Shown here: one piece after another, positions 18,859 through 29,153 of the stretch
Layout of the letters: every line of letters starts with the position of its first letter
Numbering within the stretch: the first letter of the stretch is position 1
DNA from: Actinomycetota bacterium
GTDB lineage: Bacteria > Actinomycetota > Acidimicrobiia > IMCC26256 > PALSA-610
Length of the DNA stretch: 64,000 bases
Assembly: GCA_003134555.1 (NCBI GenBank)
Contig: PLBO01000082.1
Coordinates: forward strand, 61,566 to 125,565
Direction: 5' to 3'
Made by a program: the position numbers and the translations under genes
Notes under the pieces: generated by a model
Seen by the model: the letters and a program-made list of their open reading frames with translations, nothing else
What the model was told of the DNA's origin: nothing
The model's database searches: none

Positions 18859-21432
18859 GTGTCATCCACGGCGCCCGCAACGCTGCCACCGCGGGGCCTC
18901 GCCGGTCTCGACCCGTCGTGGTCGCGACTGATGATCACACCGAAGCTCGACGGGATCGGGCGCACCTGGCACGTCCTCGACAACGGTGTGATCGACCCGG
19001 CCGTCACGCTGTTGTGTGTGCACGGCAACCCGACGTGGTCGTACCTCTGGCGAGACATGCTTGCCCGCGCCGATCCCCGGGTTCGGGTCGTCGCCGTCGA
19101 CCAGCTCGAGATGGGATTCTCCGAGCGCACCGGCATGACGCGCCGGTTGCAACAGCGCGTCGACGACCTCTGCGCGCTCACCGACCAGCTCGAGTTGAGC
19201 GGACCGATCGTCACTGTCGCCCACGACTGGGGCGGTCCTATTTCGCTCGGGTGGGCGGCGCGGCATCGCGCGCAACTCGAAGGTGTGGTCTTGACGAACA
19301 CTGCAGTGCACCAGCCCCCGGGCTCACGCGCTCCGGCACTGATCCGAATGGCTCGACTGCCGGGTGTTCTGCAACTCGTGTGCGTGCAGACGCCGGCGTT
19401 CATCCAGGCGACACTCGAGTTGTCTCGGCCGCGGCTGGCCAAACCCGTTCGAGACGCGTATCACGCGCCGTACCGGTCAGCGCAGCGGCGCGCCGGCATC
19501 GGCGCGTTCGTGCAGGACATTCCCCTCGATCAATCGCACCCCAGCGCGGAGGCGCTCGACGGGATCGTCGCCGACGTAGCCACCCTTCGGGACATCCCCG
19601 CGTTGCTGCTCTGGGGACCATCGGATCCGGTGTTCTCCGATATCTACCTTCGTGATCTCGAGGCTCGCCTTCCCCGCGCCGACGTGCACCGGTTCGTCGG
19701 AGTGAGCCACCTCGTGCCCGAAGAGGCAGACGTCGCGGGAGTAGTGCACGAGTGGGTCGCGCGGCGCGGCGCGCCGTCAACGAGCACGTCGCAATCCCTC
19801 GTGGCGCCGGTGTCACGGGCTCCGGCCTGGGCCGCGCTCGACCGGCGCGCGGGTGACGCCGATCTGGCGATGATCGAGATGACCGACCACGGCATCGGCC
19901 GGTCGATCAGCTTCGCGGCGTTGGACGCCGACGTGCGGCGTGTGGCGGCCGGCCTGGTGGAACACGGTGTGGCGCGAGGCGATCGTGTCGCGCTGCTGAT
20001 TCCACCGGGGATCGACCTCACGGTGTGCCTGTACGCCTGCTGGCGCATGGGGGCGGTGGTGGTGGTGGTCGACGCGGGTCTCGGCGCTCGTGGCATCAGT
20101 CGAGCGCTCAAGAGCGCGACGCCGCGCCACCTCATCGGAATCCCGCGCGCCTTGACTGCCGCGCGACTCCTGGGTTGGCCCGGTCGGCGAATTTCATCCG
20201 TCGCGATGCCGGCCGGCGTCGCGCGGTCGCTCGCGGTCTCGACCACCCTCGATGAGCTGCGCGCGCGGGGCGAGGGCCGGCCGGTCCCGCCGACCCCGAC
20301 CGATTCCGACCCGGCGGCGGTGATCTTCACTTCGGGTGCTACCGGCCCGGCCAAGGGCGTGTCATATCGGCACCACCAACTCCAAGCTCAACGCGATGTG
20401 CTCGCGCGCGTGTACGACATCAACGCCGACGACAGGTTCGTCGCCGCGTTCGCGCCGTTCGCGCTGTACGGACCGGCGATGGGGGTCCCGTCGGTCGTAC
20501 CGGACATGAGCGTGACCGCGCCCGGCACGCTGCGCGCGGTCGCGCTGGCCGAGGCGGCCGAAGCAATCGGTGCGTCGCTCGTGTTCGCGTCGCCCGCCGC
20601 CTTGGCCAACGTGATCGCCACCGCGGGTGATCTCACACCGCGCCATCGTGAAGCGCTGGCCAAGGTACGGCTGCTCTTGTCGGCCGGCGCGCCGGTGCCG
20701 AGCTCGGTCCTCCGTGCTGTGGCGGAGATCATGCCGAACGCCGAGGCTCACACGCCCTACGGCATGACCGAGGTGCTACCCGTTTCCGACATCACGCCGG
20801 CCGGGATCGAGGCCGCGGGCGCGGGCAACGGCGTCTGTGTCGGCCGCCCCCTCGCCGAGGTGTCGGTCGCGATCAGTCCGCTCGACGTCGATGGTCATGC
20901 CACCGGCGAGTTGACCACGCACGCGGATGCCACGGGCGAAGTGTGCGTCCAGGCCGCGCATGTGAAAGACGGTTACGACAAGCTCTGGGTCGTCCAGCAC
21001 GACAGCGCGCAGCCGCCGTACTGGCACCGGAGCGGCGATGTCGGCCACCTCGACGATCAGGGTCGGCTGTGGATCGAAGGGCGGATGATCCACATCATCA
21101 CGACCGCGAACGGGCCCGTCACGCCAGTAGGGATCGAGCAAGCCGTCGAGTCCATGGCCGAGGTCGGCCACGCCGCGTTGGTCGGGGTGGGGCCCGCCGG
21201 AACGCAGCAGCTTGTCGTGGTAGTCGTTCCCATCGAGCGCCGAAGGCGGCCCGACCTTGCACCCGTCGCGCTGGCGGAACGCGTCCGAGCAGTCGCGGGC
21301 GTCGACATCGCGGCCGTCTTCGTCGTTCCCGCGTTGCCGGTGGACAAGCGGCACAACTCGAAGATCGACCGGAGCCGGGTCGCCAAATGGGCGAGCGCGG
21401 TACTTGCCGGCGGTCGGATGCGCGCACTGTGA
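18859..21432 (+). CDS. oleBC: OleB-OleC fusion: alpha/beta-hydrolase (beta-lactone decarboxylase-like) + AMP-binding beta-lactone synthetase-like
   Basis: OleB half with haloalkane-dehalogenase-type nucleophile elbow VAHDWGGPISLG; OleC half with VIFTSGATGPAKGVSYRH and LPVDKRHNSKIDRSRVAKW. GTG start. Confidence 0.85.
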   Translation: MSSTAPATLPPRGLAGLDPSWSRLMITPKLDGIGRTWHVLDNGVIDPAVTLLCVHGNPTWSYLWRDMLARADPRVRVVAVDQLEMGFSERTGMTRRLQQRVDDLCALTDQLELSGPIVTVAHDWGGPISLGWAARHRAQLEGVVLTNTAVHQPPGSRAPALIRMARLPGVLQLVCVQTPAFIQATLELSRPRLAKPVRDAYHAPYRSAQRRAGIGAFVQDIPLDQSHPSAEALDGIVADVATLRDIPALLLWGPSDPVFSDIYLRDLEARLPRADVHRFVGVSHLVPEEADVAGVVHEWVARRGAPSTSTSQSLVAPVSRAPAWAALDRRAGDADLAMIEMTDHGIGRSISFAALDADVRRVAAGLVEHGVARGDRVALLIPPGIDLTVCLYACWRMGAVVVVVDAGLGARGISRALKSATPRHLIGIPRALTAARLLGWPGRRISSVAMPAGVARSLAVSTTLDELRARGEGRPVPPTPTDSDPAAVIFTSGATGPAKGVSYRHHQLQAQRDVLARVYDINADDRFVAAFAPFALYGPAMGVPSVVPDMSVTAPGTLRAVALAEAAEAIGASLVFASPAALANVIATAGDLTPRHREALAKVRLLLSAGAPVPSSVLRAVAEIMPNAEAHTPYGMTEVLPVSDITPAGIEAAGAGNGVCVGRPLAEVSVAISPLDVDGHATGELTTHADATGEVCVQAAHVKDGYDKLWVVQHDSAQPPYWHRSGDVGHLDDQGRLWIEGRMIHIITTANGPVTPVGIEQAVESMAEVGHAALVGVGPAGTQQLVVVVVPIERRRRPDLAPVALAERVRAVAGVDIAAVFVVPALPVDKRHNSKIDRSRVAKWASAVLAGGRMRAL

Positions 21433-22406
21433 GGGTCCTCGTCACCGGCGCGACGAGCTTGCTCGGCGGAGCGGTCGCACAGCGACTGCAAGCCCGGGGT
21501 GACCACGTGACGGTGTTCCAGCGCCGACCGAGCGGGTTGGGGTTTCGCGAAGTGCTCGGCGACGTCGCCGATCGGTCGGCCGTCGACGCCGCACTTGCCG
21601 GAGTCGACGTGGCCATCCACGCGGCCGCCAGAGTCTCGGTCGTCGGACCGTGGTCGGCGTTCGCGGAAACCAATATCACCGGCACTACGAACATGCTCGA
21701 CGCGGCTCGAACCGCCGGAGTCACTCGATTCGTGTACGTCTCCTCGCCGTCGGTTGCCAATGCCGGCAAGTCGCTCGTGGGCGCTCCGGCCGGGCCGGCC
21801 GATCCCGACTCGGCGCGGGACAACTACTCCCGGAGCAAGGCGTCCGCCGAACTGTTGGCGCTCGCCGCCGCCACGAGTGGTTTCTCAGTTGTTGCGGTGC
21901 GGCCACATCTCGTGTGGGGTCCGGGTGACACTCAACTCGTCGGTCGCATAGTCAGTCGGGCTCGCGAGGGCCGGCTGGCCGTGATCGGTTCCGGTGCGGC
22001 ATTGATCGACACGACGTACATCGACAACGCGGCCGATGCGATCGTCGCGGCGGCGGATCGTGCCGGCGAGTTGAGCGGGCGCGCCCTCGTGGTGTCGAAC
22101 GGGCAACCGAGGCCGGTGCGCGAGTTGCTGAACCGGATCGCGTTGGCTGCCGGACTCGAGCCTCCTCGGCTCCGGGTACCGGTAGGGGTTGCCCGCGCCG
22201 CCGGAGCCGTCCTCGAGCGCGCATGGGCAGGTCTTCGACGCGAAGACGATCCGCCGATCACCAGGTTCCTCGCCGAACAGCTCTCGACTGCGCATTGGTT
22301 CGACCAGCGCGAAACCCGCGAGGCGCTCGGGTGGCAACCCTCGGTGGATCTCGATGAAGGTTTCGCCCGTCTGGAGTCGTGGTTCCTAGCCCGTCGGAAC
22401 CGATGA
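21429..22406 (+). CDS. oleD: OleD-like NAD(P)-dependent 3-oxoacid/3beta-HSD family reductase
   Basis: VRVLVTGATSLLGGAVAQRL, YSRSKASAE (YxxxK); GTG start overlaps the oleBC stop. Confidence 0.82.
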   Translation: MRVLVTGATSLLGGAVAQRLQARGDHVTVFQRRPSGLGFREVLGDVADRSAVDAALAGVDVAIHAAARVSVVGPWSAFAETNITGTTNMLDAARTAGVTRFVYVSSPSVANAGKSLVGAPAGPADPDSARDNYSRSKASAELLALAAATSGFSVVAVRPHLVWGPGDTQLVGRIVSRAREGRLAVIGSGAALIDTTYIDNAADAIVAAADRAGELSGRALVVSNGQPRPVRELLNRIALAAGLEPPRLRVPVGVARAAGAVLERAWAGLRREDDPPITRFLAEQLSTAHWFDQRETREALGWQPSVDLDEGFARLESWFLARRNR

Positions 22407-22673
22407 GCGCACGAAGGCGGTCAGGTCTGCGACCGTTTCGAGCCACGGCAGCGTGGGCGGGTCGGTCACATCGTCGACCGAGAGGCCGAGGTCGTCGAGG
22501 ATCTGCTCGCGAACGCTGAGGAGTGCCTCGATCAGGGACAAAGAGTCGAGGCCGACGTCGCTGAGCAACGCGTCGTCGCGGAAGACGGCAATCGGCTCGC
22601 CGGTGACGGCGGCGAGCTCGGCTCGGAGCAGCGCGGCGATCGGATCGGCATCGGCATCGGCGGCGGAGGTCAT
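22386..22673 (-). CDS. Acyl carrier protein
   Basis: 95 aa with phosphopantetheine motif GLDSLSLIE; ATGA overlap with the upstream FAAL gene. Confidence 0.88.
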   Translation of the reverse strand: MTSAADADADPIAALLRAELAAVTGEPIAVFRDDALLSDVGLDSLSLIEALLSVREQILDDLGLSVDDVTDPPTLPWLETVADLTAFVRSSVPTG

Positions 22674-24304
22674 CCGAAGTTCATCCTTGCCAGCATGCCG
22701 TCGTCGGTGGCGAGCGATCTGCTGATCGCGAGGCGGCGGAGCTTCCCGCTCGGGGTTTTCGGCAACGACCCGCGCGGCACGAACGCGACGGTGGCAAGCG
22801 AGCAGCCCGTCTGACTCGCGACCGCCGTACGGATGCCGCGGCACGCCGTCTCGAGCTCCGTCGTCGACATGTGCTTGCTCGGTTCGACAACGATGGCAAG
22901 ACCGCCGTCGGGCGCCGCGACCGCAGCGATGCACCCTTGACGGATGGACCCGTGCTGCACGGCGGTCTCGATGTCGTCCGGATACACGTTGCGGCCGGCG
23001 ACGACGATGGCCTCGTCGCCGCGGCCGACGACGAACAGCTCGCCGTCGCGCATCAACCCGATGTCGCCGGTGACGAAGTAGCCGTCGTCTGTGAGGCACA
23101 GCTCCGCGCCGAGGTACCGAGAGAGAAGTGAAGCGCTGCGAAACTCGATCGGCCCGACGGGCCCGTCGCTCGGCGCGATCCGCACGTCGGTTCCGGCGAA
23201 CGGGGAGCCGGTGGAGACGAGCGCCGCCGCGCCGCCCGGCCCGTCGCCGTCAGCCGGCCGCGGGATCGAGCGCCACGGCTCGTGGGGACGCACCATCGTG
23301 ACCGCGAGCGTCGCTTCGGCCAACCCGTATCCCGGGCAGAACGCCAACGGGCGAAAACCCGTCGGCACGAACGCTTCTGTGAACCGCTCGAGCGTGTCGG
23401 CTCGGACCGCTTCCGAACCGACGATGATCGCTCGCAGCCGCGACAGGTCGAGCGATCCGATGCGGCGGCTCGCGCGGACCGCCAGATCCAACGCGAAGTT
23501 CGGGGCGACGGTGATGGTCGACCCCGTCGCGGAGCAGGTCCGCAGCCACGACCGCGGGTTGGCCATGAACGTCTCGGGCTTCATGAGCGTGAGTCGGTGA
23601 TCACCGAATTCGTGGGAACCCGCAGCCAGCGGCGCCAGGAGCTGTCCGATCAGACCCATGTCGTGCGACAGCGGAAGCCATGAGCACGAAGCGTCACCGG
23701 CTACGGGCTCGAGCGCCGCCACGATTGCGGTGACGTTCGCGCCGACCGCGTCGAGGGTCAAGAAGATGCCCTTCGGGGTTCCGATGCTGCCCGAGGTGAA
23801 CTGCACCAGTGCGCCTTCGCCGCTCAACGAGGACGGAGGACCACCGGAGAGTGTCTCGTCGAACGTGTGTACCGCGAGCGGTGCATCATCGAGCAACGAC
23901 GCCTGAGCCGCGTCCAACAAGAGCATCCGCGCCCCTGCGGCCGCGCAGAACCGCGTGAGTTGGTCGGCATAGACCTGCGGCGACATCCCGCGCGCCGGCA
24001 ACGGGAGTGACGCAACGGCGCAACCGGCGCGCCAGGCTCCGAACAGCGCGGTGACACAGGAGCGGGTGTTCGTGAGTACCGCCGCGATGGTGCCGCCCGC
24101 TCCCACCTTCGTGGCCATCCATCGGGCGGCGCCCTCCGCCGAGTCCCACAGCGCGCCGATCGCGGTCGGCTCCGGCTCGTCGCCGACGAAGTGCACGGTC
24201 CCGTTGCCGGCCGCGCTGTCGTCCAACAGGTCGAGCATCGAGATCGCGTGGGCGCGGCCGCGGGCGGTATCCGGACCGGTTGCGGTGGCCAGTTCGGCTG
24301 TCAT
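22670..24304 (-). CDS. Fatty acyl-AMP ligase-like (FAAL) adenylating enzyme
   Basis: VQFTSGSIGTPKGIFLT, SWLPLSHDMGLIGQLLAPL, CPGYGLAEATLAVT, TPSGKLRR; adjacent ACP. Confidence 0.85.
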   Translation of the reverse strand: MTAELATATGPDTARGRAHAISMLDLLDDSAAGNGTVHFVGDEPEPTAIGALWDSAEGAARWMATKVGAGGTIAAVLTNTRSCVTALFGAWRAGCAVASLPLPARGMSPQVYADQLTRFCAAAGARMLLLDAAQASLLDDAPLAVHTFDETLSGGPPSSLSGEGALVQFTSGSIGTPKGIFLTLDAVGANVTAIVAALEPVAGDASCSWLPLSHDMGLIGQLLAPLAAGSHEFGDHRLTLMKPETFMANPRSWLRTCSATGSTITVAPNFALDLAVRASRRIGSLDLSRLRAIIVGSEAVRADTLERFTEAFVPTGFRPLAFCPGYGLAEATLAVTMVRPHEPWRSIPRPADGDGPGGAAALVSTGSPFAGTDVRIAPSDGPVGPIEFRSASLLSRYLGAELCLTDDGYFVTGDIGLMRDGELFVVGRGDEAIVVAGRNVYPDDIETAVQHGSIRQGCIAAVAAPDGGLAIVVEPSKHMSTTELETACRGIRTAVASQTGCSLATVAFVPRGSLPKTPSGKLRRLAISRSLATDDGMLARMNFG

Positions 24305-24314
24305 CGTTCCCCGT

Positions 24315-25352
24315 TCAAAGAACCAGCGGGATCACTGCCGCGCTGAATCCAGCCGCTCCTCCGACGAGGAGAACCTTGTCGCCGGCTGCCGCACGCCCTT
24401 CTTCGATGGCGAGGTCGAGCGCGAACGGGATGCTTGCGGCCGCGGTGTTGCCGAACCGGTCGAGCGTCACGACGCAGCGGTCGAGGGGATATCTCAGGAG
24501 CGACGACACACGTTCGATGACCGACCTCGAGACCTGGTGGGGAACGACGAGGGCAACGTCGTCGAGCGCCCAGTCCAGCTTCATGAGCACGTCGGTCACC
24601 AGCGCGGGGATGCGAGCGACGGCGAGTTGCTGCAATTTCATGCTGCGGCACTCGAAGAACATCCGGTCGGGTGCCGCGCCGTAGCGGGAGCCGCCCGCGA
24701 GCACCGTCGAGAGCTCCCAATGGCGACCGTCCGACTCGAACGCGCCGCGCATGACGCCGCGTTCCGGAGCCGCACTCGCCTCGAGGACGCAAGCCGCGCC
24801 GGCATCTCCCAACGTGAGTGCCGCCAGACGCTGGGGCAGATCCTCGGAACCGTCGATGTCCCACTTGATGAACGGCAGGAGGCGCTCGCCGGCCGCGACG
24901 ACCACTCGTGGCGCGCGGCCGGTCTCGATGAAGGCCTGCGCCACGTCGAGCCCGTTGAGGAAGCTGTTGCACGCGTTCTTCACGTCCATCACGGCGGCGC
25001 GTTCACAACCCAGCGCGATCTGCAGCATGTTGGCTGTAGCGGGCTCCGCGACGTCGTGCGATGCCGACGCGAAGATCAGGAGATCGACGTCGCGGGGCTC
25101 GATTCCCGCGCTCGCCATGGCTTTCTCCGCGGCGCGCGCAGCGAGGTCGGATGAGCACACACCGTCGGACGCGTAGCGGCGCTCGACGACACCGGTAGCG
25201 AGACGGATGATGCCCTTCGGGATTCGCCACCCGCCGCTGCACTCGTTGACGCGCGTCTCGACCATGTCCGAGGTCCACACGTCGTCGGGCTCGTAGCGTC
25301 CTGTCCCGGTGATGAGGGCTCGGATACGAGACCCATTCTCGTTCTGAGTCAT
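24315..25352 (-). CDS. 3-oxoacyl-ACP synthase III family protein (OleA/FabH-like condensing enzyme)
   Basis: Cys-His-Asn triad positions: KNACNSFLNG, VPHQVSRSV, RFGNTAAASIP. Confidence 0.85.
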   Translation of the reverse strand: MTQNENGSRIRALITGTGRYEPDDVWTSDMVETRVNECSGGWRIPKGIIRLATGVVERRYASDGVCSSDLAARAAEKAMASAGIEPRDVDLLIFASASHDVAEPATANMLQIALGCERAAVMDVKNACNSFLNGLDVAQAFIETGRAPRVVVAAGERLLPFIKWDIDGSEDLPQRLAALTLGDAGAACVLEASAAPERGVMRGAFESDGRHWELSTVLAGGSRYGAAPDRMFFECRSMKLQQLAVARIPALVTDVLMKLDWALDDVALVVPHQVSRSVIERVSSLLRYPLDRCVVTLDRFGNTAAASIPFALDLAIEEGRAAAGDKVLLVGGAAGFSAAVIPLVL

Positions 25353-25513
25353 TGTTCGGCGTACCCCGCTCCACACGTCGTCGCGCGGATCTGCATTGAC
25401 GACGCTGCCACTTCAGGACCCCGTGCAGGTCCCGGAGACCCCGAGTTTCAAATGCCCGATTCCGGCTCCTGGCGGCAGACTATGCCCGAGCACAGGACCA
25501 ACTCAACTGACGA

Positions 25514-25942
25514 TCAGCCCGGTTCGGGCACCTTGCGGGCCTCACGCAACTCACCGGCCAGCGCGATGAGCAGCTGCTCGGCCAGATCCGAGAACTCGCG
25601 GAGCATCGTCCGGAACATGCGGATACCGATCACCGCCACCTTCACGTCGGTCGCGGCGACGACCGTCGCGCTGCGCGGTTCGCCGTCGAGGATCGCCATC
25701 TCCCCGAAGTAAGCGCCCGGACCGGACCGGCTGACCTCCATGCCACCTTGGTACACGATGGCCTCGCCGTCGAGGATGACGAACAGCGCGTCGCCGGGCT
25801 CGCCCTCCTTGACGAGGTCGACTCCCGCGGGCAGGTCGGCGATCTGCGCGTGGCGAGCGATCGTGCGGCGTTGCCGCGAGCTGCACTTCGAGAAGAGTTT
25901 GACGTCGACCAAGAGGTCGGCGAGATCTCGCTTTGGTCCCAT
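25514..25942 (-). CDS. Cyclic nucleotide-binding domain protein
   Basis: VKEGEPGDALFVILDGEAIVYQGG...PGAYFGEMAILDGEPRSATVVA. Confidence 0.85.
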   Translation of the reverse strand: MGPKRDLADLLVDVKLFSKCSSRQRRTIARHAQIADLPAGVDLVKEGEPGDALFVILDGEAIVYQGGMEVSRSGPGAYFGEMAILDGEPRSATVVAATDVKVAVIGIRMFRTMLREFSDLAEQLLIALAGELREARKVPEPG

Positions 25943-26041
25943 TCCCGCCTCCCGCGTGCGCCACGCGACCGACCAACCTACGCTGCGCGCTGCACTCTTT
26001 CACGATGATGCCGGCGAAGTCGACTAAGAGCGGGGAGACAA

Positions 26042-28276
26042 GTGCGGCGCTTGGCACTCTTTGTGGTCCGCCGGCGGTGGTGGGTGATCGGCCTAGCCTT
26101 GATCGCGTTGCCGGCTTCCGCGCTTTACGGCGGCGGCGTGCACGGCAAGCTTTCGCCGGGTGGCTTTGTCGATCCCGGGGCCGAATCGAGCCGAGCGGCC
26201 GCAGCCATCGCCAAGGAGTTCCCGGGCTCCGGCCAGTCCGACTTCGTAATCCTCGTGACGGCCAAGCGCGGCACGGTCGACAGCCCGGCGGTGGTCGCGG
26301 CCGGGACCGCCCTCACGCAACGCTTGGGCCGAGCCCACGGCGTGGTCTCGTCCTTTTCGTATTGGAGCCTCGGCAAGCTCCCGCCATTGCGCAGCCGTGA
26401 CCAGCGTCAAGCGCTCGTCTTCGCCTCGTTGCGCGGAACCGACGACGCGAAGATCAAGCTGGCCGCCGAGCTGGCGCCCGAGTTCGACGCCGACACCAAG
26501 GTCGTGAGTACCGGCGTGACGGGAGTTGCCGTCGTGACCAGCCAGCTCTCCGACCAGGCCGAGAAGGATCTCCAGAAATCCGACCTCCTCACCGGCCCGT
26601 TCACGTTCGTCGCGCTGGTGTTCGTCTTCGGCAGCTTGGCGGCGGCGCTGTTGCCGCTCGGCGTCGCGTTGCTCGCCGTATTGGGCACGTTCGTCGTGCT
26701 TACCGTTCTCGCGCAGCTCACGACCGTTTCGGTCTTCTCGCTCAACCTCGCGACCGGCCTCGGCCTCGGGCTCGCGATCGACTACAGCCTGTTCGTGGTC
26801 TCCCGTTACCGCGAAGAGTTCGCCCGCGGCGTGTCGGTTCCCGTCGCGATCGGAAGATCGATGCAAACCGCGGGGCGAACCGTCGCCTTCAGCGCGGGCA
26901 CGGTCGCGATCTCGCTCATGGCGCTGGCGATCTTCCCCATTCCGTATCTTCGTTCGTTCGCCTATGCAGGTGTTGCGGTTGTGGCCCTCGCGGCCGTGTC
27001 GGCGATCGTGGTGCTGCCGGCCGTCCTCGCTGTACTCGGTTCACGCGTCGAGCGGTTCCGTGTGTTCAAGGTGCGCGAGGTGACCGAGGGCGGCGCCTGG
27101 CGCCGTCAGGCCGATCGCGTCATGCGCCATCCCGTGCCGTATGCCGTCACGATCAGCCTCGTGCTGATCCTGCTCGCGATCCCGTTCTTCCACTTGAATC
27201 TCGGCCTCTCCGACGACCGGGTCGGACCGAAGAACATGAGCAGCCGAGTCGCCACCGATCAGTACCGTGCTCACTTCGCGAGCAGGGAAGCCGACGCGCT
27301 CTCGGTCCTGGTTCCCGGCATCGACACGAAAACCGACCTCAAGGCAATAGATCGCTTCGCCACCGAACTCGCGAGCCTTCCGAACGTCGCACGCGTCGAC
27401 GCTCTCAGCGGCGAGTACTTGGTGATGAACAACAAAGTTGTCCCCGTGCCGCCGATCCCCGGGGTCGTGCAACGGTTCACGCCGCCGCCCGGGCAGCGCG
27501 GCACCTACCTCTCGGTCGTGCCCGACGTCGAACCGCTCTCGAAACAAGGCGAGCAACTGGTCAAGGACATCCGCTCTGCTCATGCGCCGTTCACATTCTC
27601 GGTTTCCGGACTCTCGGCAAGGCTGGTCGACACCAGAGAATCGGTTATCAGCCGCCTGCCACTGGCGCTCGGGCTCGTCGCATTCGCGACCTTCGTGCTG
27701 CTGTTCTTGATGACGGGCAGCCTCCTCATCCCGATCAAGGCGTTGGTACTCAACATGCTCTCGCTCACCGCGACGTTCGGCGCCACGGTGTGGATCTTCC
27801 AAGACGGCCATCTTGCGAACCTGCTGCATTTCACGCCGACGGGCACGATCGACGTCTTTACGCCGATCCTGATGTTCTGCATCGCGTTTGGACTCTCGAT
27901 GGACTATGAGGTGTTCTTGCTCTCTCGTATCAAGGAGGAATACGACCTCGAACGCGACAACGAGCGCGCCGTATCGATCGGCTTGCAGAAGACGGGCCGG
28001 ATCGTCACGGCGGCCGCGCTCCTGCTCACGATCGTCTTCATCGGTATCGCGACCTCGGAAGTCGCGCTGGTGAAGGCCTTCGGTGTCGGGCTCGGAATCG
28101 CTGTGCTCGTCGACGCGTTCCTCATCCGCGCGACCCTCGTTCCCGCGTTCATGAGGCTCGCGGGTCGTGTCAACTGGTGGTCGCCGCGGTGGCTCCGCCG
28201 ATGGCACCTTCGGTTCGGGATCTGGGAGAACGAACCGATCGCGCTCCTCGACCGCGAGTTCGAGACGAGCGTGTGA
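26042..28276 (+). CDS. MMPL/RND family transporter
   Basis: Two sets of TM helices with GLGLAIDYSLFVVSRYREEF and FGLSMDYEVFLLSRIKEEYD. Confidence 0.92.
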   Translation: MRRLALFVVRRRWWVIGLALIALPASALYGGGVHGKLSPGGFVDPGAESSRAAAAIAKEFPGSGQSDFVILVTAKRGTVDSPAVVAAGTALTQRLGRAHGVVSSFSYWSLGKLPPLRSRDQRQALVFASLRGTDDAKIKLAAELAPEFDADTKVVSTGVTGVAVVTSQLSDQAEKDLQKSDLLTGPFTFVALVFVFGSLAAALLPLGVALLAVLGTFVVLTVLAQLTTVSVFSLNLATGLGLGLAIDYSLFVVSRYREEFARGVSVPVAIGRSMQTAGRTVAFSAGTVAISLMALAIFPIPYLRSFAYAGVAVVALAAVSAIVVLPAVLAVLGSRVERFRVFKVREVTEGGAWRRQADRVMRHPVPYAVTISLVLILLAIPFFHLNLGLSDDRVGPKNMSSRVATDQYRAHFASREADALSVLVPGIDTKTDLKAIDRFATELASLPNVARVDALSGEYLVMNNKVVPVPPIPGVVQRFTPPPGQRGTYLSVVPDVEPLSKQGEQLVKDIRSAHAPFTFSVSGLSARLVDTRESVISRLPLALGLVAFATFVLLFLMTGSLLIPIKALVLNMLSLTATFGATVWIFQDGHLANLLHFTPTGTIDVFTPILMFCIAFGLSMDYEVFLLSRIKEEYDLERDNERAVSIGLQKTGRIVTAAALLLTIVFIGIATSEVALVKAFGVGLGIAVLVDAFLIRATLVPAFMRLAGRVNWWSPRWLRRWHLRFGIWENEPIALLDREFETSV

Positions 28277-28304
28277 TCGACCAAGCGTTTGTCGGCTGAG
28301 TTCC

Positions 28305-29117
28305 CTAGACGCGAGCAGGCGCGACGGGGGCGCCGGCGACGTCGACTCTCGTGCGGAGCACGCAACCGCGCAACTCGGGGTGGTCGGAGTGGCCGCCGGT
28401 CGTGACGTAGAGATCGCGGCCGGCGAAGCACAGGCTGGTCGTGAACGCCGACGGCGGTTCGATTCTTCGGTCGACCTCGCCGTCGGGCGTGAGCCGCACG
28501 ATGCCGCCACTCACGAGCGCGAGCCAGACGGCGCCGTGCTCGTCGAGTGCCATGCCGTCGGGATGTCCGAACGCGGATACGTCGATGTCGCGGCGGGAGC
28601 CGTTCTCGACGTCGAAGACGATGACTCGCTGTCGGCGCGTGTCGCTGAGGTAGATCTCGCGACCGTCGGTCGTGCAGGCCACCCCGTTCGCGTGCACCAC
28701 GTCGCCGAACATGATGGTGGGGTCGCCCTCGAGTCCGACGCGCCACAACTCACCGGGAACGACCTCGGCGTCGGGATCGAACACCGCAAAGCGCAACGCG
28801 CCGGCGTAGATGCGTCCCGCAGTGTCCGTGCACAGATCGTTCCATCCGGCGACGCCGTCGACGCCGAGCACGGTGCGTTGTTCGTGGCCGTCGCGGACGT
28901 GGATCACATCGCGACCAGTGCAGACGATCCCGCCGTCCGCATGGATCGCGATGCCGCCGACGCCGCGCCGCTTGGGTACCACAGTGGTGACGGTGCCGTC
29001 GCCGTCGACGCGGTAGATACCGCCGCCCAGGACGTCGGAGAACACGAGCGAACCGTCGGTGTCGATCGTGGGCGCTTCCGCGAGCCCGTAACCGTGCGCA
29101 ACTACGTCCCAGTCCAT
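28305..29117 (-). CDS. SMP-30/gluconolactonase family protein
   Basis: LAEAPTIDTDGSLVFSDVLGGGIYRVD...HADGGIVCTGRD...PDGMALDEHGAVWLALVSGG. Confidence 0.85.
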   Translation of the reverse strand: MDWDVVAHGYGLAEAPTIDTDGSLVFSDVLGGGIYRVDGDGTVTTVVPKRRGVGGIAIHADGGIVCTGRDVIHVRDGHEQRTVLGVDGVAGWNDLCTDTAGRIYAGALRFAVFDPDAEVVPGELWRVGLEGDPTIMFGDVVHANGVACTTDGREIYLSDTRRQRVIVFDVENGSRRDIDVSAFGHPDGMALDEHGAVWLALVSGGIVRLTPDGEVDRRIEPPSAFTTSLCFAGRDLYVTTGGHSDHPELRGCVLRTRVDVAGAPVAPARV

Positions 29118-29153
29118 GCCCGCAGGACACTAAGGCGAGCGCCGAGCCCGCGG

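Noticed and set aside
27041-28510. 489-aa minus-strand ORF
   Set aside because: Antisense shadow of the MMPL transporter; low-complexity charged sequence.
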